A stretch of DNA of 25,271 bases from positions 1 to 25,271 of IMG/VR virus record IMGVR_UViG_3300028394_000289; one strand, given 5' to 3'. The notes under the pieces are model-generated. The model worked only from the letters and a program-made list of their open reading frames with translations. It made no database searches and had not been told where the DNA came from. Every line of letters starts with the position of its first letter. Position 1 is the stretch's first letter. Shown piece after piece: positions 23,694 to 25,271 of the stretch. The position numbers and the translations under genes were made by a program. The DNA comes from a virus.

Positions 23694-24163
23694 GCTTTTT
23701 CCTTTTTAATGATGGGACGTGCCCGATGATGGCGAATTTCATTGTTTACAATGTCCATCGCCCGCTCCAGTTCTGCTACAGTGCAGACTTCTAATTGGGC
23801 ATCATGGATTTCCATGCCCAAATTTAATGAAGTGAGTTCGGGTCCGCGCAAAATAAACCTGCCAGTTTCCACTCCTCTGCTTCCCACAGCAAAGAGAGCG
23901 TCAAGCGCGGACCCTATCTCATCCCCCCAGTCCTTACCAATTGACATGCGCGCTAAGGCCTCCGCCATATTCAACGCACCAATTAGGACCTCTATATCTC
24001 TACGATCCGATATCCCCTTTCGCACCTTGTCCAACGCATCGTGATTCTTAATCCGCAACGTTGTCCCCGAACCAATATCCCCTACACGCTTTAAACCAGC
24101 AATGATGTAGGACATCGGATCATGGATCACGGGCCTAGGACGATACTTAGATCGCTTTCTCAT
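23690..24163 (-). CDS. Conserved phage protein of unknown function
   Basis: 157 residues, starting at ATG 24163 inside the stop of the 33-residue membrane protein (ATGA). The sequence is mixed alpha/beta with recognisable family marks I recall from other phages: basic N terminus (KRSKYRPRP), LRIKNHDALDKVRKG, VLIGALNMAEALAR, and MEIHDAQLEVCTVAELERAM. The conserved NH.A, EAL and HDAQL residues suggest an enzyme-like or metal-binding core, but no known catalytic motif can be named. It is expressed with the other leftward small genes. Confidence 0.75.
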   Translation of the reverse strand: MRKRSKYRPRPVIHDPMSYIIAGLKRVGDIGSGTTLRIKNHDALDKVRKGISDRRDIEVLIGALNMAEALARMSIGKDWGDEIGSALDALFAVGSRGVETGRFILRGPELTSLNLGMEIHDAQLEVCTVAELERAMDIVNNEIRHHRARPIIKKEKA

Positions 24164-24261
24164 TTATCTTCACTCAACATAAAGATAGCTACAAAAGTAG
24201 TAACCACCACAATGCCTCCAAGGCACATTAAAAATACTATCCAGCAAATAGTTTCAAGCAT
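24160..24261 (-). CDS. 33-residue single-pass membrane protein
   Basis: A very short gene starting at ATG 24261 and stopping at TGA 24162-24160. It encodes a nearly continuous hydrophobic segment (residues 4-29, rich in Val, Ile, Phe and Thr) between MLE and a charged SEDK tail, so it is a single membrane helix. It is supported as a real gene by a strong Shine-Dalgarno GAGGAGG 9 nt before the ATG, by an 8-nt overlap with the upstream gene and by an ATGA overlap with the downstream gene. The function is unknown; small phage membrane peptides of this kind may affect host envelope or superinfection. Confidence 0.75.
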   Translation of the reverse strand: MLETICWIVFLMCLGGIVVVTTFVAIFMLSEDK

Positions 24262-24487
24262 TTATCACTACCTCCTCAAAAGTTTCAATCCAAACATGCG
24301 CGCCACAAGGCAGCGGCTTGTCAGGGCTATAGATCACGCGACTCGGACCAAGGATCTCGACGCTATTTGCATATGTGTTGCTGTTATAGGTCTTGACCGT
24401 TAGCACAGGTTCATTACTTTCTAGCTTTCTGTTAGTCTTTATCACGTGTTGGTTGACATGAATCAAAGTTTTTTTCTTACGGGACAT
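24254..24487 (-). CDS. Conserved small phage protein (HVNQHVI family pattern)
   Basis: 77 residues from ATG 24487, chosen because AGGAGAGG stands just upstream; an in-frame extension of 14 residues to 24529 lies inside the neighbouring gene. The basic N terminus (MSRKKK) is followed by IHVNQHVIKTNRKL, then LTVKTYNSNTYANSVEILGP and a Cys-containing KPLPCGAHVWIET. I recognise this pattern from a small family found across diverse phages with no known function. It is beta-rich and lacks membrane segments. It overlaps both neighbours and is translationally coupled. Confidence 0.8.
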   Translation of the reverse strand: MSRKKKTLIHVNQHVIKTNRKLESNEPVLTVKTYNSNTYANSVEILGPSRVIYSPDKPLPCGAHVWIETFEEVVINA

Positions 24488-25115
24488 TGTTCCTCTCCTT
24501 GATATCGTAAAACCAATCATCTCCCGCACTCCACTTGCGTGTGCCGTCTACTGTCCAAAATGTTTGGGCGGCTTGGAAGTCAGGAAACTTTGTATCAGCC
24601 GGAATCAAAGACTGGTCATACCAAAGACAGCGATTGTTTGGCTGACAAGCAAACTGACCATTGTCCAACGCTATCCAGTTAAAAGATTTATGTTCTTCTG
24701 CTTGCTCTGTAAAACCTGTGTCCAACACCATCTCATCCGCGCAAAAGTCCACAGTAAACAAGTAGCGACCAAAATGCCACTCTTTATCTTTGCCAAGGAA
24801 CTTCACGCCTAAGTTGCGTAAGCCAATCTTTTCAACAATGGTGAACCGATAACTCATACAGTCCCAAAGTTGCAAAGTATCAATGGGTAAATCGCCTGCG
24901 TCTTCTTTCCAAACATAGGCATGGATCGGCAGCTTGTCATACAACGCACCATAATTTGGCAGCAAAGACTCAATGCGAAACACCTGTCCACGCAAGGCTT
25001 TCAGCGATACCCAAATGGCCGGCTCCAATTCACCGTAGCCCTTTTGAAAGTTATATAAAAACTCGCGTTTGACAAAGCATTTCAAAGGGGGCAAGGATGC
25101 CACAAGATAGCTCAT
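24477..25115 (-). CDS. Conserved phage protein of unknown function
   Basis: 212 residues with RBS AAGGAG before ATG 25115. Recognisable conserved segments are VKREFLYNFQKGYGELEPAI, a YGALYDKLPIHAYVW motif near residue 60, LQLWDCMSYRFTI, the GRYLFTVDF strand, EEHKSFNWIALDNGQFACQP with NNRCLWYD, and a C-terminal FQAAQTFWTVDG. It is rich in Trp, Tyr and Phe and predicted beta-rich. From memory, similar proteins are frequent in phages of Burkholderiales and relatives, always of unknown function. It overlaps the next leftward gene by 11 nt and the previous one by 4 nt. Confidence 0.8.
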   Translation of the reverse strand: MSYLVASLPPLKCFVKREFLYNFQKGYGELEPAIWVSLKALRGQVFRIESLLPNYGALYDKLPIHAYVWKEDAGDLPIDTLQLWDCMSYRFTIVEKIGLRNLGVKFLGKDKEWHFGRYLFTVDFCADEMVLDTGFTEQAEEHKSFNWIALDNGQFACQPNNRCLWYDQSLIPADTKFPDFQAAQTFWTVDGTRKWSAGDDWFYDIKERNNVP

Positions 25116-25270
25116 GTGTTCTTCTCCTTGAGTTTGGCTTCTATGGCATTTGCAAAATCAACCCAAAACGAATCTTTTCTTGAGATTGAATCATGCAAGC
25201 TGCTGTAAACAAAACTTTGTTCGTCCCTTGTCAGCCCAACCCAAGGCTTTACATAAGCTTGAATGTCATC
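25112..25270 (-). CDS. Partial small protein, C-terminal 52 residues
   Basis: An open frame enters from the right edge on the minus strand and stops at TGA 25114-25112, overlapping the ATG of the 212-residue protein (ATGA). The visible part reads PWVGLTRDEQSFVYSSLHDS, a short loop, then VDFANAIEAKLKEKN, a helical arrangement of the small phage proteins that often lead an early-gene chain. Too little is present for a family call; the start and promoter lie outside the window. Confidence 0.6.
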   Translation of the reverse strand, partial: DDIQAYVKPWVGLTRDEQSFVYSSLHDSISRKDSFWVDFANAIEAKLKEKNT

Positions 25271-25271
25271 G

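Noticed and set aside
1-25271. tRNA genes, CRISPR arrays, IS elements, attachment sites, T7-like repeated promoters
   Set aside because: I looked in the short intergenic gaps and found no cloverleaf, spaced repeat array, terminal inverted repeats or recurring promoter-like motif.

Overview
The window is part of the genome of a tailed double-stranded DNA phage, most likely a podovirus. It carries a lysis cassette, tail and ejection-type virion proteins, a complete-looking phage replication set and a block of small conserved phage genes, with almost no intergenic DNA. There is no RNA polymerase, integrase, terminase, portal or capsid gene here, so those genes lie outside. From memory, several protein families resemble those of environmental phages of Betaproteobacteria, but the host cannot be fixed from this sequence.

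Layout. (1) 1-14023, rightward: a small membrane protein, a holin-like protein, a GH24 endolysin, a large tail protein, a jelly-roll structural protein, then four large Ala/Gln/Gly-rich proteins that look like internal virion (ejection) proteins. These are followed by a small Dps/ferritin-like protein, a duplicated endolysin 3' fragment and a coiled-coil mini-protein. The operon ends at an intrinsic terminator (14080-14111) that lies inside the 3' end of the convergent nuclease gene. (2) 16231-14046, leftward: a SNF2-type helicase coupled by ATGA to a RecB-like PD-(D/E)XK nuclease. (3) A divergent control region, 16232-16318, with a consensus-like sigma70 promoter whose -10 box sits in a perfect 18-bp palindrome. 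(4) 16319-23171, rightward replication operon: two conserved proteins of unknown role, an SSB-like candidate, an archaeo-eukaryotic-type primase (AEP), a small acidic protein, a UvrD-like SF1 helicase and a family A DNA polymerase with 3'-5' exonuclease. It ends at a bidirectional terminator (23200-23224). (5) 25270-23223, leftward: six small conserved phage genes in a tightly overlapping chain, including a 33-residue membrane protein with a strong ribosome binding site.

How it works together: the AEP primase would start strands, the SF1 and/or SNF2 enzymes would move on DNA, PolA would extend and proofread, and the RecB-like nuclease would process ends or degrade DNA. No DnaB-type replicative helicase or T7-type primase-helicase is present here. 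The late operon supplies tail, injection and lysis functions.

The most interesting points are: a Dps-like protein whose four ferroxidase-type residues keep exact Dps spacing; an endolysin 3' fragment differing from the intact gene almost only by synonymous changes; the palindromic operator in the divergent region; the Leu at the dNTP-selecting position of PolA; and the replication set built without a ring helicase.
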